Source: Blastocatellia bacterium (GTDB taxonomy: Bacteria > Acidobacteriota > Blastocatellia > UBA7656). Taken from it: a DNA stretch of 26,960 nucleotides. A program made the position numbers and the translations under genes. Of this stretch, positions 16,633 to 24,694 are shown piece by piece. The notes beneath the pieces are model-generated. The model was not told the DNA's origin, did not search any database, and saw only the letters and a program-made list of their open reading frames with translations. The DNA lies in contig JAKEHD010000043.1 of the NCBI GenBank assembly GCA_022615215.1, positions 1 to 26,960 on the forward strand, given 5' to 3'. Each line of letters opens with the position of its first letter. Position 1 is the stretch's first letter.

Positions 16633-17640
16633 ATGAAGACCAACCCAAAGAATTTGAGGCTGAACCTCAAGGTTGGCGTAATCGCACTGGCAATGCTGGT
16701 TCTGGTAACCTCCGGTTTATTGCCTATCAGTTTGCCTCTTGGCCAGGTGCGAGCGTTCGACAACCTGAGTTTCGCTCCTCCATTCGATTTCAGCAATGAC
16801 TTCTTACTCAAGAACGGGGTTGACCCGACCAAGATCCCGAATCGTCCCCGCTTTCCAGACGAGCCATTCTTTCTGGCGGATCGCAATCCGAGTCACTTTA
16901 TAGTGGACCCTTCCAACACTGATCCTAGCCGGAGAGGCATACGGATTCTGGAGACGACGGGCGGCTGGGATAAGGATGGGAACCTGATCTACTACAGCGT
17001 CATGGGTGATATGGTCCCGGCAACCTTCACAGATGATGCAGCCGGCGTCCGGGCGAGGATGATGGCCGAAGATTTCAAAGCATTCCTTTTCCCAAAGACG
17101 CCGAGAAACCCCGACGGCAGTCCGGGAGATGTTCTCCTCAGCCCTGCCCCGCCCAATCGCAGGCAGGACAATGTGTTTGAGACGAGGGACGCCTATTTCT
17201 GCCAGAACCTGCTCGGACTCTGGATAGTCACAATGGTCGTCTATACGAAGGACGGATTTAATGCGTGGACCACTAACACAAACCCCGCAGCCAAGGCGAT
17301 ACTGCAAGAGATTGCAGACAGAAACGGCACGGACCTGGACGGAACGCCGATACTCAATACGCTTCACGATATCGAAAATCTGCGTTCTCTAGGTCTGGTC
17401 GAGTTTCGATTCAATGCAGAAGGAGGTCCACCGGCAGGGGAAGACGGCCCCCGGTGGGTTATATGACCGGTCATTCCTGACCCCAGGTTGGGGGCTATAC
17501 CGAATGACTCTCTAGTGTTTCTGATAACCGTGAAGAATGCCGATGGCTCTGAACAGTCGCCTGAAATTGAAGATAACTTCGATGCGCTTAAGACAACCGG
17601 AGACTGGCGCACTTGTAGAACTCAGTTCTGCAAAAAGTAA
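16633..17640 (+). CDS. Probable selenoprotein of unknown function, exported (Sec at codon 278, UGA 17464-17466)
   Basis: The frame has a signal peptide (LKVGVIALAMLVLVTSGLLPISL) and runs 277 codons to a TGA at 17464. It then continues in the same frame for 57 further codons to TAA at 17638. The extension is protein-like (VFLITVKNADGSEQSPEIED, then DWRTCRTQFCKK), and a rho-independent terminator follows 34 bp after the TAA, not after the TGA. A hairpin with a G-containing loop lies 18 nt behind the TGA. Read through, the product is 335 residues with the motif GPRWVI-U-PVIPDP. I do not recognise the fold; the N-terminal part has DNLSFAPPF and DAYFCQNLLGLWIVTM. It sits after the oxidase and SCO genes. 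AAGGAG precedes the ATG. An alternative reading is a gene split by a nonsense mutation. Confidence 0.72.
17464..17502 (+). promoter_or_regulatory. Candidate bacterial SECIS element (UGA plus downstream hairpin)
   Basis: The TGA at 17464-17466 is followed after 18 nt by the loop AGGTT (17485-17489), closed by CCCC/GGGG (17481-17484 with 17490-17493). An outer CGGT/ACCG pairing (17468-17471 with 17499-17502) extends it. A G in the second loop position and a 16-37 nt distance fit the known bacterial SECIS rules. Confidence 0.65.
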
Positions 17641-17673
17641 TTGTCTGGTGGACGATGATTCTTCAGTGTTACG

Positions 17674-17707
17674 ACCCCGGCCGGTTGCCCTGCCGGGGTT
17701 GTTTTTT
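17674..17707 (+). terminator. Rho-independent terminator
   Basis: ACCCCGGC (17674-17681) pairs with GCCGGGGT (17692-17699) around a 10-nt loop and is followed by TGTTTTTT. It ends the oxidase-SCO-selenoprotein group and supports a true gene end at 17640. Confidence 0.85.
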
Positions 17708-17790
17708 CAGAAGCCATGAAGGCGGAGGGTGACGACTCGTTCATTCCGCCTTTCATATTTCATCCTTATCTGAGACGAAGCCTTTTTGTT

Positions 17791-19167
17791 ATGACTAAGG
17801 AAAAACAAAAGAAAGACGAAGGGTATTACTCTATCTTTTTCCCTCAAGCAGTTTCGCGCCGCCAGTTTCTTAAACGAACTGCTCTTGGGGTGCCCCTCTC
17901 TCTCGGCGGGCCGTTCTTCCTCTTTCCTGAGCGAGCGAAAGCGCAACAGAAGACGCTCTCGATACTTCAATGGAAACATTTCGCGCCGGGCTATGATAAA
18001 TGGTTCGATGAGGTGCTGGCCAGAGAGTGGGGAGATAAAAACAGTACCAAAGTCATAATCGATCACGTCCCTCTCGAAGAGATAAATACCCGCGCCGCTG
18101 CCGAAGTAATGGCCCGCGAAGGTCACGATCTCGTGATGTTTCCGTCCCCTCCGGCGCGCTACGAGAAGCATGTTATAGATCACGCGGAGATACATCAGGA
18201 GGTTGCAGGGAAGCAGGGGCAGGTAAACCGTTTTGGTTATGTGTCGAGCTATAATCCCAAAACGAAAAAGTTCTATGCTTTCGCCGATTCCTACATTCCA
18301 ACGACCTTCAACTACCGTAGGGATTACTGGCAGCAAATAGGCATGTCGTTCGGGCCGACCAACTACGACAGCCTGCGTATGGGCGCTCGTCAGCTTCGCG
18401 AAAAGCTGGGCGTTCCCTCCGGTATAGGCCTCGCGCCGGAACCGGACAGCAATGTCGCGCTGCACGGGTTGCTGCTGGCCTTCGGCGGGTCGGTACAGGA
18501 CGCGCGCGGCAATGTGGCGATCAATTCCAAAGCGACCATCGAGGCCCTGAAGTATGTAAAGGCGCTCTACCAGGAGTCAGGCGCGCCGGAGTTATTCAAC
18601 TGGAATTCCGCTTCAAATGACCGGGCGCTCATCGAAGGCAAGGTCTCCTGTATCATGAATGCGCTCTCTACATCCCGGCTCGCAGAGCAAGAGAACAGCG
18701 AACTCTCTCAACACATCAGGGTCAACCCGGCATTGAGGGGGGAGCAATGGCTGTCGGTCGCTCATATTACTAGCTGCTACGTGATATGGGAGTTTGCAAG
18801 GAACAAGGAGGGAGCAAAACAATTCCTTGCGAATCTTGTTATGAATCTCGGAACAGCCTTCGAAGCGAGCGGCTTTTGCAACCTCCCGTGTTTTCCGAAG
18901 GCTCTACCTAAGCTCAAGCTCATGGTTGAGGATGATCCGAGCGCCATCCCAAAACACAAATATGCGCTTATGTCAGACGCCGCCGTATGGACGGCCCATG
19001 TCGGCTATCCGGGATTTGCAAATGCCGCAATCGATGAAGTCTTCAACAGTTTTGTGATTCCCGGAATGTTTGCTGCGGTCGCTAAGGGGGAATCAAGCCC
19101 TGAAGATAGCGCGGCAGCGGCAGAAGGGCGGATAAAGCGAATCTTTGAAAAGTGGAAGAATGCCTGA
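17791..19167 (+). CDS. Extracellular solute-binding protein (family 1-like), Tat leader
   Basis: A 458-residue protein with a twin-arginine signal (SRRQFLKRTALGVPLSLGGPFF) ending near AKAQ. The mature part has the bacterial extracellular solute-binding fold of sugar-type ABC systems: KTLSILQWKHFAPGYDKWF at the start, then DLVMFPSP, GIGLAPEPDSN, LLLAFGG and IEALKYVKALY. The ATG at 17791 places the twin-arginine about 22 residues in; an in-frame ATG at 17716 would give an overlong N-region and abut the terminator. No ABC permease or ATPase gene is visible in the window, so it is an orphan binding protein whose ligand is unknown. Confidence 0.8.
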   Translation: MTKEKQKKDEGYYSIFFPQAVSRRQFLKRTALGVPLSLGGPFFLFPERAKAQQKTLSILQWKHFAPGYDKWFDEVLAREWGDKNSTKVIIDHVPLEEINTRAAAEVMAREGHDLVMFPSPPARYEKHVIDHAEIHQEVAGKQGQVNRFGYVSSYNPKTKKFYAFADSYIPTTFNYRRDYWQQIGMSFGPTNYDSLRMGARQLREKLGVPSGIGLAPEPDSNVALHGLLLAFGGSVQDARGNVAINSKATIEALKYVKALYQESGAPELFNWNSASNDRALIEGKVSCIMNALSTSRLAEQENSELSQHIRVNPALRGEQWLSVAHITSCYVIWEFARNKEGAKQFLANLVMNLGTAFEASGFCNLPCFPKALPKLKLMVEDDPSAIPKHKYALMSDAAVWTAHVGYPGFANAAIDEVFNSFVIPGMFAAVAKGESSPEDSAAAAEGRIKRIFEKWKNA

Positions 19168-19253
19168 CGGAGGTCAACTCAATCGGTGAGGCTTCTTGCC
19201 ATTGAAATGCCGCGCCCGGCGCAAGAGATTCATTCACCCAAAAGGAGATCGTT

Positions 19254-20087
19254 ATGAAAAAGAAATCTTTCAACCTCATGTCCATCATGGTTTTATTCCT
19301 GCTGGCCATGCTGGTCGTGATTCCGTTTACAGAAGGACAGGCCGACAATAGAAAGCTGTCGCTCGACCCGGCAGGGCCTGGCAGCGGAGCGTTCGGGCTT
19401 ACAGGACAAACGGGAGATGTGCGTATCATGGCAAAGCCCGACCGCACAACTCTCAAGTTCTCCCTTTCAGGGCTGACGCCCAATGCGGTCTATGGCGTAT
19501 GGCTTGTGTTTGACACCTCACAGCCGCCTTTTGTGCCAGGCTCACCCCCCAACTTCGTCGCTGTCGATCAGGCGACCGGGACCACTGCAACCGTATACGA
19601 TTTTACGCCCGCAGCGGCGGACGACGCGGGATTCACAGCGGGCAACGGACTTGACCCGAACGGCTTTATCGTTGATGGCAGCGGAAGAGCGAAATTTTCA
19701 ATCGAGCTGAATTACAACATATTTCAGCAGCAGGTATCGCCCGTAGTGCTTCGGGGAGGCGCGAGCCAGTCTTTGGAACTCTCTTCGGCCGCCTTGCCAT
19801 GCGCGGCATCGAGTGGCAGCGCTTTTGCAGCCGGTATAGATTCGGCGTACATGCGCGTCTTCGATACTTCGACAGTCGCAAATCAGCCGAACGTATCGCC
19901 GAGCTTCCAGGTGCTCGACGGACCTCTAAAGCCAAGATTGGTGCGCGCAACCGTGAGATCGATAGTCGTCGTCGAGCACTTCGACGGGCTGACGCACGGG
20001 CATATACCGGCGGTCTCGATAGGGGCTTCGAGTTGTGGAGATTTTGTCGGGCGGCTCTCGGGATTGCTGGCAAACGCAACTCCGTAG
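19254..20087 (+). CDS. Secreted protein of unknown function
   Basis: A 277-residue product with a signal peptide (MKKKSFNLMSIMVLFLLAML, cleavage near EGQA). AAAGGAG lies 6-8 nt before the ATG. The body is rich in G, S, P and beta-type segments: DRTTLKFSLSGLTPNAVYGVWLVFD and GRAKFSIELNY recall CHRD-like or superoxide dismutase-like beta domains often exported beside copper proteins, but the His ligands of a Cu/Zn dismutase are not evident. Two Cys and a DGLTHGHIP segment lie in the second half. Function unknown; it is the last gene of the exported group. Confidence 0.65.
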   Translation: MKKKSFNLMSIMVLFLLAMLVVIPFTEGQADNRKLSLDPAGPGSGAFGLTGQTGDVRIMAKPDRTTLKFSLSGLTPNAVYGVWLVFDTSQPPFVPGSPPNFVAVDQATGTTATVYDFTPAAADDAGFTAGNGLDPNGFIVDGSGRAKFSIELNYNIFQQQVSPVVLRGGASQSLELSSAALPCAASSGSAFAAGIDSAYMRVFDTSTVANQPNVSPSFQVLDGPLKPRLVRATVRSIVVVEHFDGLTHGHIPAVSIGASSCGDFVGRLSGLLANATP

Positions 20088-20312
20088 AGGGCTCCTGGCT
20101 CGATCGAGGAATGAAGACTAGCAAGTCTCTCCTTCTTGGGAGCACGTCGATGTGTGAGACCGGGGCAGACGCATAGGTATGAATATATTTATTATCTGCT
20201 CCCGCAATGACTTTGATTTGGTAAAGTTCTTTCGTCATCATTCCTGATGGAGGCGACCTTTGTGGACTGTGTGCCGCAAACAATTTGCCTGCGAAGCTAC
20301 AACGGAGGACGT

Positions 20313-21224
20313 ATGAGATTGGACCTGGAGCTTATAGAAGTGTTTTGCTGCGTGTATGAGGAGGGTAACTTCTCAAGGGCGGCTTCCCGGCTGCTCCTGT
20401 CACAACCAACCGTCAGCGGCCATATAAAGAACCTGGAAAGTTACATCGATGCAAAATTGTTCGACCGCTTGCCTCGCCAAATCGTGCCGACTCAGGCGGG
20501 TCATCTCCTCTATAAACATGGCCGCGTAATACTCGAACAGAAAAGGGCTGCCATACAGGAGCTACAGAGATTTCTCAATCGGGTAGAGGGTTCTTTGATG
20601 ATCTCGGCAAGCACGATTCCTGGAGAGTACCTTTTGCCGTCGTTAATCGCCTCCTTTCATAAGAAGTTCCCTGCCGTGCGAATAGAGATGCGAATCTCCG
20701 ACTCCGGGATAGTTTGTGAAGAGATACTAAACGGAAAGGCGGAATTAGGATTCTCTGGATTCCGGCGGGAGTCTGTAGGCATGAAGTACGGTTTGTTTGC
20801 CAGCGATGAGTTGACGGTGATAGCTCCAAATGACGACCGGTGGAGAGCCGTCGAAACGATCAGCCTTGAGCGGCTTTCAAAGATACCGTTTCTTGCGCGC
20901 GGGGCAGGCTCCGGGACGAGATCGATGTTTGAAAAGAAGACAGGCTGCTCAATCGATGATTTCAACGTGGTCGGTTACCTGAGTTCGAGCAACGCGATAA
21001 AAGAGGCCGTAAAGGCGGGTCTCGGTGTATCGGTCATTTCGAATTTGGCGGTGAGATCAGAGATAGCGAGCGGTTCGCTAAAGAGAGTGAGAATAGAGGA
21101 TGTGGAGAGTATGCGTCGCCAATTCTATACAGTCGTCAACCGGAATCTCACCCTGTCTCCTATCGCTGAGGAATTTCTTGATTTTGTCACCGATAGTCGA
21201 ATCGAGCAGGCCATTGGCGCATGA
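20313..21224 (+). CDS. LysR family regulator, selenium-metabolism-associated type
   Basis: A 303-residue LysR protein starting at an ATG 4 nt after GGAGGAC. The N-terminal winged helix is clear (NFSRAASRLLLSQPTVSGHIKNLE, then KLFDRLPRQIVPTQAG). The effector domain begins ISASTIPGEYLLPSLI and has FLARGAGSGTRSMFE and AVKAGLGVSVIS. The STIPGEYLLP and GSGTR features match the CysB-like subgroup that is found with selenium genes in many bacteria. That subgroup assignment is from memory of the family and is moderately sure. Its place between two sets of probable selenoprotein genes supports it. Target sites were not identified. Confidence 0.8.
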   Translation: MRLDLELIEVFCCVYEEGNFSRAASRLLLSQPTVSGHIKNLESYIDAKLFDRLPRQIVPTQAGHLLYKHGRVILEQKRAAIQELQRFLNRVEGSLMISASTIPGEYLLPSLIASFHKKFPAVRIEMRISDSGIVCEEILNGKAELGFSGFRRESVGMKYGLFASDELTVIAPNDDRWRAVETISLERLSKIPFLARGAGSGTRSMFEKKTGCSIDDFNVVGYLSSSNAIKEAVKAGLGVSVISNLAVRSEIASGSLKRVRIEDVESMRRQFYTVVNRNLTLSPIAEEFLDFVTDSRIEQAIGA

Positions 21225-21528
21225 GAGTTTTGAGGGCAAGAGGAGAGCGGCAATCATATTGGGATGATCTTCGTCAAGCAGCGACCTGATTTTGAGTTCC
21301 GCCTTTAATTGCACTCCACCCGTACCGAGAATCTCTTGAGCACCCCCGCCCACCGATAGAATGAACCCGATTGCGACGAAGGCAATGCCGAGGTAAAACG
21401 GCTGTGGCCGCAGCGCGAGGGTTGATCAGCGGGGTGATGTGCGACCTCTACAACTCGGCCGAGCGGCCGGCGAGACTGGTCCCCTCGAAACCCAAGGACG
21501 ATCCCTGGCAGCCATGACCGATCAAGTG
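21225..21528. other. Convergent intergenic region with a possible gene remnant on the minus strand
   Basis: Between the convergent LysR and peptidase genes, the minus strand from 21425 to about 21230 reads protein-like: RPQPFYLGIAFVAIGFIL, a membrane-helix pattern, then KAELKIRSLLDEDHPNMIAA. It has no ATG start or ribosome site and runs antisense into the LysR gene. It may be the remnant of a small membrane protein. Confidence 0.3.
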
Positions 21529-23157
21529 TCAAAGAGTGCGAGCAGAAGCGGGGCTTTTGTCGATGACCAATCGATGATCCAGATTCGCAACGCGCCAACC
21601 GGTGGCGAAAGCCAGTCTGGCGATGCGCTCCATCTTCTCAAAATCAATCTTATCGATGTCGTCCGCAGGTTTGTGATACTCGGGCGGCCCGCCGGTGTGA
21701 TACCAGATGACGGGAACGCCATGCCGGTCGAAGTTGTAATGGTCTGACCTGAAGAACATCAAACCTCGCTGTCCCTTATAAGAGTGATCGAGGCGCAGGC
21801 GAACCGTTTCAGCATTGGTCTCCTCGCTTATGTTGTAGAGTTCGGTCGAGCGTCTGGCAGCCCCAAGCAGGAACACTGCATCCTTTCCGGTCAAATCTTT
21901 ATCAGCCGGGTCCGCGCCGCTGCGTCCGACCATATCCAGATTGAAATTGGCGACCGCGTTTTCGAGCGGCAACAGCGGCTCGTAGTCGGTAAAAAACTTC
22001 GAGCCTCGTAGTCCGATCTCTTCTGCTGTGTAAAAGATGACCATGACGGATCGTTTCGGGCGCGGCCCTACCGTAAAAGCCCTGGCCATCTCCAGTACTG
22101 CAGCGGTGCCCGAGGCATTGTCGTCTGCGCCGTTGTAGACACTGCCGTCAGAACCCTTCTCCAGGTGATCGTAGTGCGCGCCGAGGACTATGTATTCATC
22201 TTTCAGGCGCGGGTCTGCGCCCTCAAGCAAGCCTGCCACGTTGTAGGTCGGAGGCAGGTCTTCGGCCTGAAAGCGCGTCTTGATCTCAATGGTGACAGGG
22301 ATCGCTCTCGGCGGAAGCGGCCTGCCATTTGGAGAGATAAGAGCGGATTCTTCCTCACCCAGCAGGCCGGCAATCGCTTTAACGAGCGATGGTCCGGCTT
22401 GAACGATTTGAGGAAAAAAGTCTTCCTTTTGAAAGCCGGGCGTAGCAAGCGGAGATTGTGCGATCCGAAAGTATTGATTCTGTGCGTAGCCGGCACTGAA
22501 GGTTTCGTAGGAGGAGAGCAGTCCTTCGGATATAACGATAAGCCCCTGCGCGCCAGCAGCCCGCGCAGCCGCGTTCCCCCTCTCGGCCTCATTTATCGAT
22601 ACACCCTTGAGCGAGTCGGGCGTTCCTTTCACCGTGATCACTACACGGCCGCGCACGTCCAGTCCCGCGTAGTCGTCATATCTGTTCTTAGGTGATGAAA
22701 TGCCATACCCGACAAAGACGAGGTCGCCTTTCATCTCTTCGGGTATATCCGCCACCTGCGGTGATTCCAGCATATAATCGGTTTCATACCTGAACTCCTG
22801 ACGGGTGCCGTTCATTGTCAGGGACAGGCCGCTCCTTGAGACATCTACCGCTCCACGCGCGAGAGGCACTTTCTGAAGGAAGGAGCCATCGCGCGCCGCG
22901 CCCCTGTAGCCGAAGGATTCGAGTTGCGCCGCCAGGTAGCGCGCGGCGATGCGGTTTCCCTGGCTGAAGGAGTAGCGCCCGCCGAGTTCATCCGAGGCGA
23001 GAAAGGAGAGGTGAGTTTTGAGGTTGCGCGCCGTGATGCTCGATATGGACTCAGATGGCAGAGGCGGCAGATTGTCTGCAATCAAGGCTGAGGTTGAAAA
23101 CAGCATTGCGAGCAGCGCCAGCGCCAGCCCTCTTCTCGACGAATTATAGCTCTTCAT
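21529..23157 (-). CDS. M28 family zinc aminopeptidase, exported, with PA-type insert
   Basis: A 542-residue peptidase. A signal peptide (RRGLALALLAMLFSTSALIA) is followed by an N-terminal part and a protease-associated insert (DLVFVGYGISS to GAQGLIVISE). The M28 di-zinc site is complete: H in GAHYDHL, D in GADDNASGTAA, the catalytic EE in TAEEIGLRGS, D in FNLDMVGR and the final H in PPEYHKPADD. Such enzymes trim amino acids from peptides in the periplasm or outside the cell. AAGGAGGT precedes the ATG. It is last in the minus-strand run, 133 bp after the small secreted gene; a link to mercury is not implied. Confidence 0.9.
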   Translation of the reverse strand: MKSYNSSRRGLALALLAMLFSTSALIADNLPPLPSESISSITARNLKTHLSFLASDELGGRYSFSQGNRIAARYLAAQLESFGYRGAARDGSFLQKVPLARGAVDVSRSGLSLTMNGTRQEFRYETDYMLESPQVADIPEEMKGDLVFVGYGISSPKNRYDDYAGLDVRGRVVITVKGTPDSLKGVSINEAERGNAAARAAGAQGLIVISEGLLSSYETFSAGYAQNQYFRIAQSPLATPGFQKEDFFPQIVQAGPSLVKAIAGLLGEEESALISPNGRPLPPRAIPVTIEIKTRFQAEDLPPTYNVAGLLEGADPRLKDEYIVLGAHYDHLEKGSDGSVYNGADDNASGTAAVLEMARAFTVGPRPKRSVMVIFYTAEEIGLRGSKFFTDYEPLLPLENAVANFNLDMVGRSGADPADKDLTGKDAVFLLGAARRSTELYNISEETNAETVRLRLDHSYKGQRGLMFFRSDHYNFDRHGVPVIWYHTGGPPEYHKPADDIDKIDFEKMERIARLAFATGWRVANLDHRLVIDKSPASARTL

Positions 23158-23290
23158 GAGACCTCCTTATCGAAGCGCCTGCGAAGTAAATGGCAACTAT
23201 CATCAGCGGGAAATACTGTCACAAGACTTCGAACGCATCTGGCGCTTGGGTTCGTTTCAAGCAGCGCCTTGTCAGGGCGATTGCTTACTA

Positions 23291-23695
23291 TTAAGAACTG
23301 TGACCCGGCGGCACATAAGTGAGTTCTATGAACTTATCCTGATCGTTGAGCCGGACGTATACTTCGCGTTTGGCGCGTTCAAACTGCACTTTGACGAATG
23401 CGCCATCCCCGTCGAATTCTGAAAACTCGACCTTCTGGACCTTGCCGAACTTGGCCAGTATTCCGCGAGCAGCGGGCCAGAGTTCTTGTGCCGAAATGGA
23501 TGTGACGCCCTTGTCAATCAGGCTTTCGAATTTGGAGTAGTCCTCCGCGTCAAGCGCCGCGACGACTCTCTCGACCGCCCTGACGAACCTATCTTTTTTC
23601 GATTGCTCGTCCTGGCATAATGCGTTTCCTGCTATCGACGACTGTAACGCTCCGGCAAGCAACATCGGAACAATCACAAATCCTAACTCTCGCAT
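23291..23695 (-). CDS. Small secreted protein, DUF3887-like
   Basis: A 134-residue product. I chose the ATG at 23695 because AGGAAGGAG lies about 7 nt upstream and a signal peptide follows (MRELGFVIVPMLLAGALQ). The mature part has a helix (RFVRAVERVVAALDAEDYSKFESLID) and then paired strands (FGKVQKVEFSEFDGDGAFVKVQFE), a cystatin/NTF2-like layout as in DUF3887 proteins. Such domains often act as small ligand-binding or accessory modules. It follows the MerB-like selenoprotein gene by 122 bp on the same strand. Function unknown. Confidence 0.6.
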   Translation of the reverse strand: MRELGFVIVPMLLAGALQSSIAGNALCQDEQSKKDRFVRAVERVVAALDAEDYSKFESLIDKGVTSISAQELWPAARGILAKFGKVQKVEFSEFDGDGAFVKVQFERAKREVYVRLNDQDKFIELTYVPPGHSS

Positions 23696-23757
23696 CTCAT
23701 CACTCCTTCCTTTGAACACAATCTCTCTGTCTGAAGTCTTCAGGCCGAAGGTCCGGG

Positions 23758-23797
23758 GACTTTCAGACTTTCGACTTTCGGACTTTCGACTTCCTTG
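23758..23797. repeat. Short tandem repeat, unit CGACTTTC/GGACTTTC
   Basis: Four to five copies of GACTTTC-type units (ACTTTCAGACTTTCGACTTTCGGACTTTCGACTTCC, shown here only as its unit pattern) occupy the gap between the MerB-like and the DUF3887-like genes. This is a simple low-complexity intergenic repeat, possibly foldable with the CTGAAGTCTTCAG just before it. Confidence 0.55.
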
Positions 23798-23817
23798 ACA
23801 GACTCTATTTCGGCCCT

Positions 23818-24681
23818 CTATTTCTTCGGTCTGGCCTTCAGCGCCTCCAGGAATTTTCCTATCGGTTGATGATTCAATCTCTTGTAAGCGCGGTGATCGC
23901 TCAACCAGTCGTTCAAATGCTCTTCTGACCAGAAGAGATTATCAACCGCTCACCCGCCCCCCTGCTGAATCCAAACTGTCTCCGGGCGAAGTTTGCTTAT
24001 AAGCGCGTCATCGACTCTTACCTGAATCCTTCGATGGCAATGCGCGCATGAGTCTTCAATCGTGAACTTCTTATCCCGATACTTTTCGCTGTTGACCAAC
24101 AGCAAAAAATCAATCGCTCACCACACATCGAAGGGCTTTTCGCCTTCTATCTCGACGGTGTGAAAATTGTAGCGGAGCGGGCCGCCCCACCTGCCGTAAC
24201 CTTCGGCCAGTTTATATCTGAGTTCCCCTTCGCCGGATCGTTCGAGCAACCCGGCTCTGGCCATAAAAGCGAGCCGGTCTTTCAATTTATCCGATGACAT
24301 TTCGAGGGCTTTGCTTGATTCCTGTAGTCCGGGCATTCGCTTTTCGGTCTCATAAGTGTTTATCAGGTACTTGGCGATCAACTTCTCTTCGTTGCTGAGG
24401 ATGTAGTTGTTCGCGCCCCAGAACTTCAGGTTCCTGGCTATATCGGTGTTCTCTCTGAGGTACTCTCCGATCTTCAATCGCAGACCGTCGTCCGGTTTCA
24501 TCCCGAGGTTTTTCATGGCCAGGGGGATGCTCGTAGAGCGGAACTGCTTCTGCCAGTCTTTCAGCAAGTAATCGACGACCTGTTGCCCCTTCGCGGGCAG
24601 GCTGTCGGTTCCGGCTCCGATGGGCATGAGAGTTCCCATAACCAGAACGGTTGCGATCAAGAGAATCAACTTCTTTCTCAT
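23818..24681 (-). CDS. MerB-like (organomercurial lyase family) selenoprotein with two in-frame UGA codons (Sec188, Sec244), exported
   Basis: AAAGGAG lies 6 nt before the ATG at 24681. A signal peptide (MRKKLILLIATVLVMGTLMPIGA) leads a helical N-terminal domain (STSIPLAMKNLGM, winged-helix-like KALEMSSDKLKDRLAFMARAGLLE). The frame then meets TGA at 24118-24120 (codon 188), runs 55 codons, meets TGA at 23950-23952 (codon 244), and continues 43 codons to TAG at 23818. Around the first UGA the protein reads FDVW-U-AID-FLLL, matching AWCALDTL of MerB where C96 and D99 are catalytic; Asp191 is kept. Around the second it reads GGG-U-AVDNLFWSEEHLNDW, matching FCCHVHFFASVPTAEDW of MerB with C159. 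A CAHC pair lies between. Each UGA has a SECIS-like hairpin. Ordinary calling would stop at codon 187. A double nonsense pseudogene is the alternative. Confidence 0.8.
23920..23952 (-). promoter_or_regulatory. Candidate SECIS for Sec244 of the MerB-like selenoprotein
   Basis: On the minus strand, 19 nt after the second TGA, the loop GGTC (23930-23927) is closed by a perfect 7-bp stem, CTCTTCT with AGAAGAG. The loop is identical to that behind the first UGA while the stems differ in sequence, as expected of selected structure. Confidence 0.72.
24082..24120 (-). promoter_or_regulatory. Candidate SECIS for Sec188 of the MerB-like selenoprotein
   Basis: On the minus strand, 20 nt after the TGA, the loop GGTC (24097-24094) is closed by TTTTTTGCTGTT pairing with AACAGCGAAAAG: 12 bp with two G-T wobbles. 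The GGTC apex is the same as in the E. coli fdhF SECIS as I recall it, and the distance is within the bacterial range. Confidence 0.75.
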
Positions 24682-24694
24682 TCTGGACTCCTTT

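Noticed and set aside
17707..18465. Minus-strand open frame of 252 codons opposite the solute-binding protein gene
   Set aside because: The plus-strand protein has a Tat signal and a clear solute-binding fold; the antisense frame is composition-driven.
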